From Lachnospiraceae bacterium (GTDB lineage Bacteria; Bacillota; Clostridia; Lachnospirales; Lachnospiraceae), in assembly GCA_017558145.1 (NCBI GenBank), contig JAFYWF010000076.1, positions 1-64,000 on the forward strand: DNA of 64,000 bases, in the 5' to 3' direction. The first letter of the stretch is position 1, and each line of letters opens with the position of its first letter. The notes beneath the pieces were generated by a model. That model was not told where the DNA came from and did no database searches. It saw only the letters and a list, made by a program, of their open reading frames with translations. Below, one piece after another: positions 7,719 to 16,056 of the stretch. The position numbers and the translations under genes are program-made.

Positions 7719-9899
7719 ATGAAATTGATGAAAAAAATAATTTTAACCGCAGGTGTATTGGTGGCGTTGGCGGTGGCAATGTTGGTTCTTACCCATACTG
7801 CCCAGAATGGGGTAGAGACAACACAAATTCTACCACAAATCAATCCGGATCCTGTGTATGTGGAATGTGAAGAGGGGAAAGAATTAGCAATCTCTCTTGT
7901 TGCAAAAGAAGATTTTCAAATAAGTGGATTTCAGATTTTGGTAGTAAACATTTCCGAGGAAAGTAGAGGAACATTGAGAATTGCTTTAATGGATCAGGAA
8001 TCCAATCTTTTGATGAATCAAATTGTTCCTATTGAAACAGTAACTCCCGGAAAATGGGTTACGATTGCAGGTAATGTAACTTTTACAGCAGGAAATGAGT
8101 ATTTTTTATCCGTATTAGCGGATGAAAGTGAACCGTACTTTATGCAGGTGCCGGAAGGTTGGGGAAAAGAATTACCTTTTGAAGAAACTGTCTGGGAAGA
8201 GGGGCAAGCACTTGCATATGGAATTTCTCTTGGAATCAATCAGGTAGAAGCTACAACAGTTACCTATGGAGATATTTTTTATTATTCCATTCCTACTTGT
8301 ATTTTGGTAGCAGCGATTGCTCTTTTGGGAATTTGGGTTGGATTTGGAAGAATGCTGGAGGGCATAAAAAAAGTTCCTATGAATAGATTCCTTGAAAAAT
8401 ATGGCAATGATTTGTTCTTAATTTTGATATTTGGAGCAGTTTGTGTTAGTATTTATTCTAGAGCTTATTTAAAAGGGGTGTATATTTCCGCAGATTCTAC
8501 CGGATATATGAGAGAGGCCATTAACCTAGTGAACGGAAATGGATTTCAATATGACGGTATGGCAGGATACCAATCCTGGTTTGCGAACTGGCCTATTTTA
8601 TATCCTGTAATGATTGCAGCGGTTATGGCAATTACCAATACCAATGCTTATTTGGCATCTAAGCTGGTGGCAATGTTTGTTGTAGCCTGTATATTGATTT
8701 TGTTTAGAATTTTCTTTAAAAAAGATGCTTGGATTTATGCGTTATGTGTTACCAATATTGGTTTTTTGAATCTTTGTTATTATACCTGGAGTGAAATTCC
8801 ATATATGTTGTTTCAGTTGGGATTTGCTCTTGTTTTAGCAAAAATTATTAAAGAAGAAAAATCTTCTTGTTGGACATATGTAATATTGGCAACTTTTGGT
8901 ATGGGATGTTTCTTAACCAGATATTACGGTATTTATGTGTGGATTGTCACAGGAGTTTATATTCTTGGATTATATTATTTTTATAGAAAAAATAACGAAA
9001 AGGTATTGTTTCATAAAGCTGTGAAATTGACCATTACTGCTTTTGTTTCGGGAAGTTTAAGTGTGGGATATTTAGGGATGAATAAGTTAATGAATGGTAT
9101 GGCATCGGGAGTAAGTCGTACTATGTGGTGGGATGACTATAGAATTCTTACCAATGATTTGATTGAAAGTCTGCTAACAGAATTTTTTAATATCTTTTCC
9201 ATGCAGATACCGGAACTGATTGAAAATTTCCCATTTAACCTTAAGGTATTTGTAGTAGTTCTGATTTTAATTGGTTTTGGCTGGATTGTAATAAAAAACG
9301 CAAAATTGTTTTCCCGAGAAACTGTAATGATAACCATGGCGGTTATGTATTATGTGATTTTTATATGCATCCGCTATGTATCCTCCATGGATAGTTTTTA
9401 TTTTCGATTTTTTGAGCCTGCCACCTTTTTGTTTTGCATTGGTATGATTGAGCTTTTGTTGCCATATTTTAAAGGAAAAAAAGTATTTCATTATTTTGCA
9501 GGAGTAACGGCTACTTTAGTAATTCTTGCAGTCATGTCCGTATATGATAATGGAGGCATGGATCAGGATGATATTTATTATGAGGCTGTAGCAGCGCAAT
9601 GGAATCAGGCCTATGAAGAAATTCCTGAAAAATCGGTTATTATTTTTAATGATATTGATTTCAGAGCCTCCTGGTATCGTCCGGATGTAGTGGATGGAAC
9701 CATTACTCCTCTAGATACTATGGATAGTATTCGAGAAACCTATTATGGTTCAGAATATTTGTGTATCAAGGCAGAATTTGTGGAAACTATGTTGGAATCC
9801 GGAGAGTATGAGCAAAATGTGCATGCATGGTTGGAAGATGGCTTATCTGCTGTTGGACAGGAGTATGAATATGTAGTACTTTCGCTGAATAAAAACTAA
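7719..9899 (+). CDS. GT-C type integral membrane glycosyltransferase (ArnT/PMT-like)
   Basis: A 726-residue membrane protein. A first helix (about 5-22) is followed by a roughly 150-residue beta-rich extracytoplasmic domain, then a helix near 187-207. The multispan core opens with YSRAYLKGVYISADSTGYMREAINL, whose acidic residue in the first external loop is the GT-C hallmark. Several further helices reach about residue 600, and a soluble C-terminal domain (about 610-726) follows. Such enzymes use polyprenyl-phosphate-linked sugars to decorate lipids, polymers or proteins outside the cell. GGAGG lies upstream of ATG 7719. It is the last gene of the run. Its likely original terminator appears to have been split by the neighbouring element. 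Confidence 0.75.
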   Translation: MKLMKKIILTAGVLVALAVAMLVLTHTAQNGVETTQILPQINPDPVYVECEEGKELAISLVAKEDFQISGFQILVVNISEESRGTLRIALMDQESNLLMNQIVPIETVTPGKWVTIAGNVTFTAGNEYFLSVLADESEPYFMQVPEGWGKELPFEETVWEEGQALAYGISLGINQVEATTVTYGDIFYYSIPTCILVAAIALLGIWVGFGRMLEGIKKVPMNRFLEKYGNDLFLILIFGAVCVSIYSRAYLKGVYISADSTGYMREAINLVNGNGFQYDGMAGYQSWFANWPILYPVMIAAVMAITNTNAYLASKLVAMFVVACILILFRIFFKKDAWIYALCVTNIGFLNLCYYTWSEIPYMLFQLGFALVLAKIIKEEKSSCWTYVILATFGMGCFLTRYYGIYVWIVTGVYILGLYYFYRKNNEKVLFHKAVKLTITAFVSGSLSVGYLGMNKLMNGMASGVSRTMWWDDYRILTNDLIESLLTEFFNIFSMQIPELIENFPFNLKVFVVVLILIGFGWIVIKNAKLFSRETVMITMAVMYYVIFICIRYVSSMDSFYFRFFEPATFLFCIGMIELLLPYFKGKKVFHYFAGVTATLVILAVMSVYDNGGMDQDDIYYEAVAAQWNQAYEEIPEKSVIIFNDIDFRASWYRPDVVDGTITPLDTMDSIRETYYGSEYLCIKAEFVETMLESGEYEQNVHAWLEDGLSAVGQEYEYVVLSLNKN

Positions 9900-9912
9900 A
9901 AAAATATTTAGG

Positions 9913-9932
9913 TGTCAAGAAAAAATACTTGA
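9913..9932 (+). repeat. Left junction repeat (candidate attL core)
   Basis: TGTCAAGAAAAAATACTTGA is identical to 29398-29417. The outer flank here is GG, which extends the TGTCAAG arm. The inner flank TGC does not match it as an inverted repeat. Confidence 0.75.
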
Positions 9933-9960
9933 TGCATTTAATTGAAGAATGTTGATTTTA

Positions 9961-9990
9961 AGGCATCTGCGAGATTTGCAGGTGCCTTTT
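9961..9990 (+). terminator. Terminator just inside the left end of the element
   Basis: AGGCATCTGC pairs with GCAGGTGCC(T) through one G-U wobble, and TTTT follows. It would stop read-through from the upstream glycosyltransferase operon into the element. Confidence 0.75.
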
Positions 9991-10008
9991 GTGACAATTC
10001 TGTGACAA
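9987..10008 (+). repeat. Left pair of short direct repeats, candidate integrase arm sites
   Basis: TTTTGTGACAA at 9987-9997 is followed immediately by TTCTGTGACAA at 9998-10008. The same 11-mer occurs three times at the right end. The pair lies 54 bp inside the left core repeat. The remaining stretch 10009-10227 holds only the promoter listed next. Confidence 0.6.
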
Positions 10009-10101
10009 AAATAAAGAGAAGGTTGAAATTTCTATTTGAAATTGGGTTATTATTTAAAGGAATGATGAAATGATAGCGAAGTATGTTTTTACCATTTCAC
10101 A

Positions 10102-10131
10102 TTGACTCTTATAAAGATAGGTGCGTATAAT
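10102..10131 (+). promoter_or_regulatory. Promoter for the DUF3791/DUF3990 module
   Basis: TTGACT at 10102-10107 and TATAAT at 10126-10131 have an 18-bp spacer. This is about 95 bp before the first gene. Confidence 0.6.
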
Positions 10132-10227
10132 GTAGTTACAAAAGGATGAAGTATAGTTTGAAAGAATATATAGATAATAGTGAAAATTTAGTTTATAGCA
10201 GATGTGGAAAAATTGAGGTGAAGTCGT

Positions 10228-10446
10228 ATGTGTAAGGAAAGAGAATTAAGTTTTTCAATTTATATGTTATATAGTCTTGCAGACAGATGGAAGAAATCCC
10301 CGGCATCGGTTTATCAAATCTTAAATTCTACAGGAATTTTGGATGATTACATTATTGCATGTTATGATGTATTGCATACACAGGGAAAGGAGTATCTGAT
10401 CGAAGATATTACAGAATATATAAAGGAAAAAGGAATTAATGTATGA
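10228..10446 (+). CDS. DUF3791 family small protein
   Basis: 72 residues, with the family pattern FSIYMLYSLADRWKKSPASVYQIL, then GILDDYIIACYDVLHTQGKEYLIEDI. It is probably a small helical cytoplasmic protein. GAGGTGA lies 7 nt before ATG 10228. The stop overlaps the ATG of the following DUF3990 gene by 4 nt, implying translational coupling. DUF3791 and DUF3990 genes recur together in gut Firmicutes, which suggests a matched pair, perhaps immunity or antitoxin plus effector. That role is an inference. Confidence 0.75.
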   Translation: MCKERELSFSIYMLYSLADRWKKSPASVYQILNSTGILDDYIIACYDVLHTQGKEYLIEDITEYIKEKGINV

Positions 10447-10922
10447 TTGTTTATCATGGGACAACAGAGATAATAGAAAAGCCTGATGTTAAGCATTCCA
10501 AGAAATATCTTGATTTTGGAAAAGGTTTTTATTTGACCACTTTTGAAGAACAGGCTAAAAAATGGGCTATCCGAAAAGCTATGAGACAAGGGAAAACAGC
10601 TGTTGTTAATAGTTATGAGATGAAGGATAATTTAGAAAAGTATCGGGTATTATCTTTTGCAAAAGAAAATGAAAAATGGTTGGAGTTTGTTTGCGCTTGT
10701 CGAAAAGGGGAATCTTTAAATGCAGATTATGATATCATTATTGGAAGTGTAGCAGATGATGATGTATTCAAGACAGTAGATATGTATTTCAGAGGGTTAT
10801 GGGATAAGAAAAAAGTGCTAGAAGAACTTAGGTATTATAAGATGAATGACCAGATTTGTATTGTGAATCAGAATACTTTAAATGAAATCATTGCTTTTCA
10901 AAAAGCATACGAGGTGAAGTGA
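10443..10922 (+). CDS. DUF3990 family protein, ADP-ribosyltransferase-like
   Basis: 159 residues. VYHGTTEIIEKPD at the N-terminus and LDFGKGFYLTTFEEQAKKWA at about 28-47 match the DUF3990 family, which is grouped with the ADP-ribosyl fold. The His of YHGT and the Tyr of GFYLT would be the first two positions of an H-Y-x type active site. A third catalytic residue cannot be assigned by eye. There is no signal peptide. It is coupled by a 4-nt overlap to the DUF3791 gene upstream, with one base to the small gene downstream. It may be a toxin or a regulatory ADP-ribosyltransferase; activity is unproven. Confidence 0.72.
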   Translation: MIVYHGTTEIIEKPDVKHSKKYLDFGKGFYLTTFEEQAKKWAIRKAMRQGKTAVVNSYEMKDNLEKYRVLSFAKENEKWLEFVCACRKGESLNADYDIIIGSVADDDVFKTVDMYFRGLWDKKKVLEELRYYKMNDQICIVNQNTLNEIIAFQKAYEVK

Positions 10923-10923
10923 T

Positions 10924-11148
10924 ATGGTGGACAGGATACAACTTTCAGAGATTTATAAACAGAATCTGGAAAATGATATTATCAAAGCATTAGCTGATTT
11001 AAAACAGATAGAGTTACGAAAAGCTTTTGATATTTATTATTCCAGTAAATTAGCCGAACAGATTGCAGAAGGATGTTATGGTATTGAGAACATGGATGCG
11101 AAATATTTAGCTGAAGATTTGAGTGAGAATGAAAAGGAATTATTTTAG
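10924..11148 (+). CDS. Small hypothetical protein linked to the DUF3791/DUF3990 pair
   Basis: 74 residues, predicted mostly helical (KALADLKQIELRKAFDIYYSSKLAEQIAEGCYGI), with an acidic C-terminus (LSENEKELF). It begins 1 nt after the DUF3990 stop, with GAGGTGA just upstream, so it is clearly the third gene of the module. I do not recognise a named domain. Its small size and position would suit an antitoxin or accessory factor. Downstream, 11149-11423 has no gene. Confidence 0.6.
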   Translation: MVDRIQLSEIYKQNLENDIIKALADLKQIELRKAFDIYYSSKLAEQIAEGCYGIENMDAKYLAEDLSENEKELF

Positions 11149-11423
11149 AATGGTTTGCATCAAATTTACACCATTTATATGAAAAAGAGTTTTGATATGA
11201 TGAAATGAAATGAAATTCAGGAAGTGGGCGAGGAAGTCGTTTCATCATTGGTAACACTAAACAATAGTGTATGTCACATCAAAGAAGGGGTAAGCAAAAA
11301 AGCAATGTATTTATTAAAAAATGAATAAAGAAAAATTTTGTTTGAAGTTGAAACTTTTTATTTGTATCAATAGTCTAAATAATGTAAGCAAAACAGATTA
11401 CAAATGAAAAGGAGAATAAGCAA

Positions 11424-11765
11424 ATGAAAAAGTATTTAGTATTATTAGGAATGGTATTAACATTAGGATTAGCAGTTGGATGTGGAAACAAAGAGAATTT
11501 GGAGGCAGAAACAGCAACAAAGACAGCAACAAATATAGAAGAAGGAAAAGTAGTTATTGGAGTTATTGATGAAATAGCGGAAGATTATTACTTTAGCATC
11601 CAGGTTGAAGATGGGACATACTATCAGTTCCCATTTTTAGAAGAAAATGATTTTGAACTTGGTGACGCAGGTGTTGGTGATAAAATTAAGTTAATATATG
11701 ATGGTGAGCTTTCTGATGTAGATATGTTTGATGGAACATTATTAGGTTTTGAATTAGTGGAATAG
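11424..11765 (+). CDS. Small putative lipoprotein
   Basis: 113 residues with a lipoprotein signal peptide and lipobox LAVGC (Cys20), then a Thr-rich linker and a short globular beta-rich domain (VVIGVIDEIAEDYYFSIQVEDGTYYQFPF). This suggests a small OB-like or DUF3221-like fold on the outer face of the membrane. AAAGGAG precedes ATG 11424. No partner gene is evident: the upstream module and the downstream ROK gene are both separated by long AT-rich gaps. Function unknown. Confidence 0.65.
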   Translation: MKKYLVLLGMVLTLGLAVGCGNKENLEAETATKTATNIEEGKVVIGVIDEIAEDYYFSIQVEDGTYYQFPFLEENDFELGDAGVGDKIKLIYDGELSDVDMFDGTLLGFELVE

Positions 11766-12164
11766 TCTATAATTTTAATTACTTTGAATTATGGGAAAGA
11801 TATGCTTTTATGTTCGAGAACCTTTTCTATTATTCAGAATTTTTGTTTGAATAATATTATCCCCTGAAAAAGGACTCTGAGAGATTTCTGGGATTGATAA
11901 ACTTAGTTATCTTTTTCAAGGGACTAAAGAATATTAGCATCAAAAGAAATGAAATACAACAAAATTAGACAAATAAAAAATATGCTAATATTTATATTCA
12001 AATAGTTGCTATAATTTATTTTGTAAAGAAATTACATTAAATAAGATATTAAATATATTTAAAATTATTTATAAATAAAATTAAAATATGTTAATATTTC
12101 TGCGTGAAGTATTTCTTTTTTCATAAAAGAAAGCAAAAAGAACAAAAAAGAGTAAAAATGGGAG

Positions 12165-12194
12165 AGCACTTGTTTTTTTGAACAGGTGCTTTTC
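12165..12194 (+). terminator. Terminator-like hairpin in the gap before the ROK gene
   Basis: AGCACTTGTT pairs with AACAGGTGCT (one G-U), and TTTTC follows. It is about 400 nt after the lipoprotein gene. Confidence 0.55.
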
Positions 12195-12270
12195 TATTTA
12201 TAATTTGCTAATAATATTATTGAATCAAATTACTTTAAAATTTTTTATGAAATGTAGTATGTAATGAAGG

Positions 12271-12289
12271 TTGTTAAAATTGTTAACAA
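12271..12289. promoter_or_regulatory. Palindromic candidate operator upstream of the ROK kinase
   Basis: A perfect inverted repeat TTGTTAA-N5-TTAACAA, about 90 bp upstream of the -10 box of the ROK gene. The binding protein is unknown. Confidence 0.3.
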
Positions 12290-12376
12290 GTAATGAGCGT
12301 ATTTTCAAAATAAATTATATTAATTGGTAAATAAAATCCATAAATATGAAATGTAATTCTATTACAATATTTTTTA

Positions 12377-12382
12377 TATAAT
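12377..12382 (+). promoter_or_regulatory. -10 box of the ROK kinase gene
   Basis: A perfect TATAAT with no convincing -35. Transcription would begin around 12389, which argues for ATG 12419 as the real start rather than ATG 12389. Confidence 0.45.
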
Positions 12383-12418
12383 GATACAATGGGAAAAAAT
12401 AGAGAGGGGATGAATGGG

Positions 12419-13351
12419 ATGAAAAAATATGTATTTGGAGTTGATGTAGGCGGAACAGCAATAAAGTTAGGTTTTTTTACTGTTGAAGGTGAACTTCTTG
12501 AAAAATGGGAAATTCCAACAAGAACAGAAAATAATTCTGAAAATGTTCTTCCCGATATTGCAGAAGCAATTGAAAACAAGTTAAAAGAAAAAGCGATTGA
12601 AAAAGAAGAGGTTTCTGGAGTTGGATTTGGTGTTCCTGGTCCTGTTACTAAAGAGGGAATAATTCAAATGAATGCAAATCTTGGCTGGAGAAATAAACAT
12701 GTATCAAAAGAACTCGGGGAATTAACAGGACTTCCATGTAAGGGTGGTAATGATGTTAAAACAGCTGGACTAGGGGAAATGTGGAAAGGTGGAGCTGCAG
12801 AATATGATAATGCCGTGTTTATTACTTTAGGAACAGGAGTTGCAGCTGCTATTATTGTAGAAGGAAAGGTTATCTTAGGGGCCATGGGTGCCGCAGGGGA
12901 AATTGGCCATATCAAAGTTAACATGGAAGAAACAAATGCATGTGGTTGTGGAGGAGTAGGTTGTGCAGAACAGTATGCATCTGGTCCTGGTTTAGTAAGA
13001 ATGGCTAAGAAAAAATTAGAAGAAAGTGATAAAGCATCTATGCTTCGTTATGATGAAATTACAGCTAAAACTGTATTTGATGCATACAAAGTAGGAGATG
13101 AATTAGCAACAGAAGTTGTAGAAGAATTTGGCCATTATTTAGGTTACTCATTAGCTGCGACAGCTGCAGTAGTAGATCCAGAAGCATTTATCATTGGTGG
13201 TGGTGTTTCTAAAGCTGGTGATGAGTTAGTAAAAGTTGTTCAAAAATATTACAAACAGTATGTATGGCCAGGCTGCCGTAATAAAGAATTTGTTCTTGCA
13301 AAATTAGGAAATGATGCTGGAATTTATGGTGCAGCTAGCTATGTTCTTTAA
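12419..13351 (+). CDS. ROK family sugar kinase (glucokinase-like)
   Basis: Phosphorylates a hexose (probably glucose or a related sugar) with ATP in the cytoplasm. FGVDVGGTAIKLGFF is the N-terminal phosphate motif. GVGFGVPGPV and ITLGTGVAAAIIVEG follow. The ROK zinc motif CGCGGVGCAEQ is near residue 174, and IGGGVSKAGDEL is C-terminal. There is no N-terminal helix-turn-helix, so it is a kinase rather than a ROK repressor. The start at 12419 is chosen because GAGGGGATG precedes it. It is monocistronic, with its own promoter and terminator, next to the fucoside cluster, so it may act on glucose or galactose released from host-type glycans. Confidence 0.85.
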   Translation: MKKYVFGVDVGGTAIKLGFFTVEGELLEKWEIPTRTENNSENVLPDIAEAIENKLKEKAIEKEEVSGVGFGVPGPVTKEGIIQMNANLGWRNKHVSKELGELTGLPCKGGNDVKTAGLGEMWKGGAAEYDNAVFITLGTGVAAAIIVEGKVILGAMGAAGEIGHIKVNMEETNACGCGGVGCAEQYASGPGLVRMAKKKLEESDKASMLRYDEITAKTVFDAYKVGDELATEVVEEFGHYLGYSLAATAAVVDPEAFIIGGGVSKAGDELVKVVQKYYKQYVWPGCRNKEFVLAKLGNDAGIYGAASYVL

Positions 13352-13381
13352 TTAAAATATATAAACTAGTATTGAAAAGTT

Positions 13382-13450
13382 TAGTAGTTCTGCTTTAAGA
13401 GATATTTATAAATATCTCTTAAAGCAGGTAACTATTAGGCTTTTTTTTGT
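13382..13450 (+). terminator. Long-stem terminator after the ROK gene
   Basis: An 18-bp perfect stem (13390-13407 with 13410-13427) extends outward through TAGTAGTT/AACTATTA with a small bulge. TTTTTTTT follows at 13441-13448. Confidence 0.8.
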
Positions 13451-13488
13451 AAAAAAATTAGTAAATGAATAATAAGTTTTTGGCAAAA

Positions 13489-13504
13489 TAAGTAAATATA
13501 GTCC
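13489..13504. promoter_or_regulatory. Candidate regulator site, copy 1 (upstream of the sensor kinase)
   Basis: TAAGTAAATATAGTCC shares AAGTAAATATA(G/A)TCC with 17293-17308, which lies upstream of the main solute-binding protein gene. Possibly bound by the AraC-type regulator of this cluster. Confidence 0.3.
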
Positions 13505-13577
13505 GTGTTATGATTGATATAATCCTATAAATAAAAGATAGAATTATGATAAAATCAATAAAATGGGTGGAGTATAT

Positions 13578-15293
13578 ATGAAAACAAGAATAAAAAAATA
13601 TATAGAAAACAATATATGGGGTTCATTAAAAAAACCGTTACCAATCCGTAAGCAACTTTCAAGGATGATAACTTTATGTTGTGTTATTGTAGTTTGTATT
13701 CAAGCAGTTGTCATGATTGCAATGGCCATGAATCAGTATGTGACAAGAGAAAGAGAAGATACTTTGTATATATTGGAAAGTGATAATACTAGGATTGACA
13801 ATATTTTTCAATATATTGGTGAAATTGCTTTATCAATTCAACATAGTATGGCCTTGCGAAATTTTTTTAATAATGGTGCATATGACGAAGAGGTTATGAT
13901 TCAAGAATTAAAAAGTGTTTCAAATCTTTTTTCAGAAAGAAATTTGTTAGATGCGTTTGAACCTGTTGTAGAAAAAATTTATTTATATAATGAAGCTGAT
14001 AAAGCTATTTGTAACTTATATTATCCAGTAACTATTTCTGAAAGAAAACAATCTCAGGAGAAAATTGATGAATTATATAGGTTATATAAAAAATCAAAGC
14101 AAGAATTTTATTTTCAAGTGGAAGAGAAATGTCTGAATTTTTGTATGAACTTGTATGATTCGGAAATGAAAAAGTTAGGTACTTGTATTTTTGTAATAAA
14201 TAAATTTGGAATAGAAGATAATTATTCTAATTTAAAAAAAATGAAAAAACCATATTGGATTATAGAACAAAATGAGCAACTAATTTTGGGGGAAGAAAGT
14301 AGTTCTCAGTATGAATATAACAAAGTATTGGAACATAAAATGTCGACTGCGTTTGGGTTGATTCTTAAAGCCGGGGTTTCAAAATCTAATATTTATAAAT
14401 CATTGGTAGTTACTATATTTAGTATATTATTGATTTCATGTATATTAATGGTACTTTTGTCTTTAATGGGGAAAATAGTAGCAATCAATTATGTCCGACC
14501 ATTAGAAACAATTGCAGAAAAAATGAAACTAGTAGGAAAAGGGAACTTTGATGCTAAGTTAGGTAAGTATAAAGTAGAAGAGTTGCAAAATATCAGTAAT
14601 ACATTTAATGAAATGACGGATCATATTACCTATTTAGTGGAGGAAGTGTATGAAACTCAATTAATAGCACAGCAGTTACAGATTCAATATCTTCAAGCAC
14701 AGATGAATCCACACTTTATGTTTAATGTTTTAACTATGATTGAGATGAAAGCTGCCATGAATAAAGATAAAGAAGTTCAGGAAATGTTGTACAAATTGGC
14801 AGGAATATATCAAGGTAAAATTTTTAGAAAAGATGAGCATTTTATTTATCTGAATGAGGAGATGGAAATCGTAGATTTTTACTTATCACTACAAAATAGT
14901 CGTTTTGGAGATAAAATTACATACTCTATTGAATATTCGGGTGGAAAAGACGCTTATGAGAATTTAAAGGTTCCTAGATTGAGTATTGAACCAATTGTTG
15001 AAAATGCAGTATGTCATGGGTTAGAACCGAAAGAAGAAAAAGGTCATATATGGATTAAAATATCCAAAACTGACACAACTTTGAATGTTTGCATAGAGGA
15101 CAATGGGGTGGGTTTTGAATCAGAACAAATTGTAGAGAAGAAAGAGGATAAAAATCATACTCATGTAGGACTTTGGAACACAAATAAAATGATTCACAAT
15201 TTATGTGGACAGGAATATGGATTGGATATTACAAGTAAGATCGGAAAAGGGACAAAAGTTTGTATTTTTTTACCTGTAAGAAATGGAGAGTAG
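13578..15293 (+). CDS. YesM-type sensor histidine kinase
   Basis: 571 residues. One helix lies at about 28-50 and a second at about 275-300, with a large extracytoplasmic sensor between them. HAMP follows (about 300-350), then the His_kinase domain with QYLQAQMNPHFMFNVL (phospho-acceptor His near 377) and an HATPase domain (IVENAVCHGLEPKEEKGHI as N box, EDNGVG as G1). This class pairs with AraC-type response regulators controlling carbohydrate ABC importers. The start at 13578 is chosen because GGTGGAG sits 6 nt upstream; an in-frame ATG at 13563 precedes that site. The response regulator begins right after the stop, and a solute-binding lipoprotein follows in the same operon. Confidence 0.9.
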   Translation: MKTRIKKYIENNIWGSLKKPLPIRKQLSRMITLCCVIVVCIQAVVMIAMAMNQYVTREREDTLYILESDNTRIDNIFQYIGEIALSIQHSMALRNFFNNGAYDEEVMIQELKSVSNLFSERNLLDAFEPVVEKIYLYNEADKAICNLYYPVTISERKQSQEKIDELYRLYKKSKQEFYFQVEEKCLNFCMNLYDSEMKKLGTCIFVINKFGIEDNYSNLKKMKKPYWIIEQNEQLILGEESSSQYEYNKVLEHKMSTAFGLILKAGVSKSNIYKSLVVTIFSILLISCILMVLLSLMGKIVAINYVRPLETIAEKMKLVGKGNFDAKLGKYKVEELQNISNTFNEMTDHITYLVEEVYETQLIAQQLQIQYLQAQMNPHFMFNVLTMIEMKAAMNKDKEVQEMLYKLAGIYQGKIFRKDEHFIYLNEEMEIVDFYLSLQNSRFGDKITYSIEYSGGKDAYENLKVPRLSIEPIVENAVCHGLEPKEEKGHIWIKISKTDTTLNVCIEDNGVGFESEQIVEKKEDKNHTHVGLWNTNKMIHNLCGQEYGLDITSKIGKGTKVCIFLPVRNGE

Positions 15294-15294
15294 C

Positions 15295-16056
15295 ATGTGG
15301 AATGTAATGATTGCTGATGACGAAAATTATATGTTAGAAGCAATGGCTAATTTAATTGATTGGAAGAAAATGGATTGCCAATTAGTTTTTAAAGCTAAAA
15401 ATGGTCAAATGCTTTTAGAACAAATAAAGGAAAATCCACCAGATATTATAATTACAGATATTAAGATGCCATTAGTTAGTGGTATTGATGTGGCCAAATA
15501 TATTTATGAAAATGAGTTACCAATTAAGGTTATTATCCTTTCTGCCTATGCAGATTTTTCATATGCACAAGAGGCAATAAAATATGATGTATGTGGTTAC
15601 CTTATCAAAACATCAGTAATAGAGATGTTACCGGCAATGATAGATAAAGCAATTAAGCAATTATCAGGTAGGTTAGATAATAAGGAAAGTGAAGAGAAAT
15701 ATTCTGATGATTTGTTAGGACGGTTGCAAAAATATATAGCAGATCATTATACTGATAAAGTAAGTTTGGGACAGATAGCGCAAGCTATTCACGCTAATGG
15801 TAGTTATTTAAGTAGACTTTATAAAAGTAGGACAGGACAGAATTTATTTGATGTTATTAATAAAATGAAATTGGACAAAGCAAAAGAGTATATGAATCAA
15901 GGATATCGAATTTATGAGGTAGCACAAAAAGTAGGCTTTGAAGATGTGTCTTATTTTTCAAGAGTTTTTCGAAAACATGAAGGATGTTCTCCAAGAGAAT
16001 ATGAGAATAAATTAAGAGAAGAGAAACAAATACAAAATGAAGATAACAAACATTAA
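15295..16056 (+). CDS. YesN-like response regulator, receiver plus AraC-type DNA-binding domain
   Basis: The receiver domain (about 1-120) has acidic residues ADDE near the start, the phospho-acceptor Asp near 55 (IIITDIKMP), and LSAYADFSYAQEAI then YLIKTS for the conserved Lys. The C-terminal AraC domain (about 145-245) has two helix-turn-helix units, ending VGFEDVSYFSRVFRKHEGCSPREY. At 253 residues it is shorter than many YesN proteins because it lacks the long middle domain. ATG 15295 is preferred, with GGAG of the kinase tail as its ribosome site; an earlier ATG overlaps the kinase by 11 nt. It probably activates the ABC-fucosidase genes downstream. Confidence 0.9.
   Translation: MWNVMIADDENYMLEAMANLIDWKKMDCQLVFKAKNGQMLLEQIKENPPDIIITDIKMPLVSGIDVAKYIYENELPIKVIILSAYADFSYAQEAIKYDVCGYLIKTSVIEMLPAMIDKAIKQLSGRLDNKESEEKYSDDLLGRLQKYIADHYTDKVSLGQIAQAIHANGSYLSRLYKSRTGQNLFDVINKMKLDKAKEYMNQGYRIYEVAQKVGFEDVSYFSRVFRKHEGCSPREYENKLREEKQIQNEDNKH

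Larger units (their letters stand above)
11766..12376. other. Long AT-rich intergenic region with several hairpins
   Basis: No gene is seen. It holds two tandem hairpins: one formed by ATTATTCA and TTGAATAAT near 11829-11854, and a longer one pairing 11861-11872 with 11911-11922. A terminator-like stem at 12165-12194 and the palindrome at 12271-12289 are listed separately. Confidence 0.5.
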
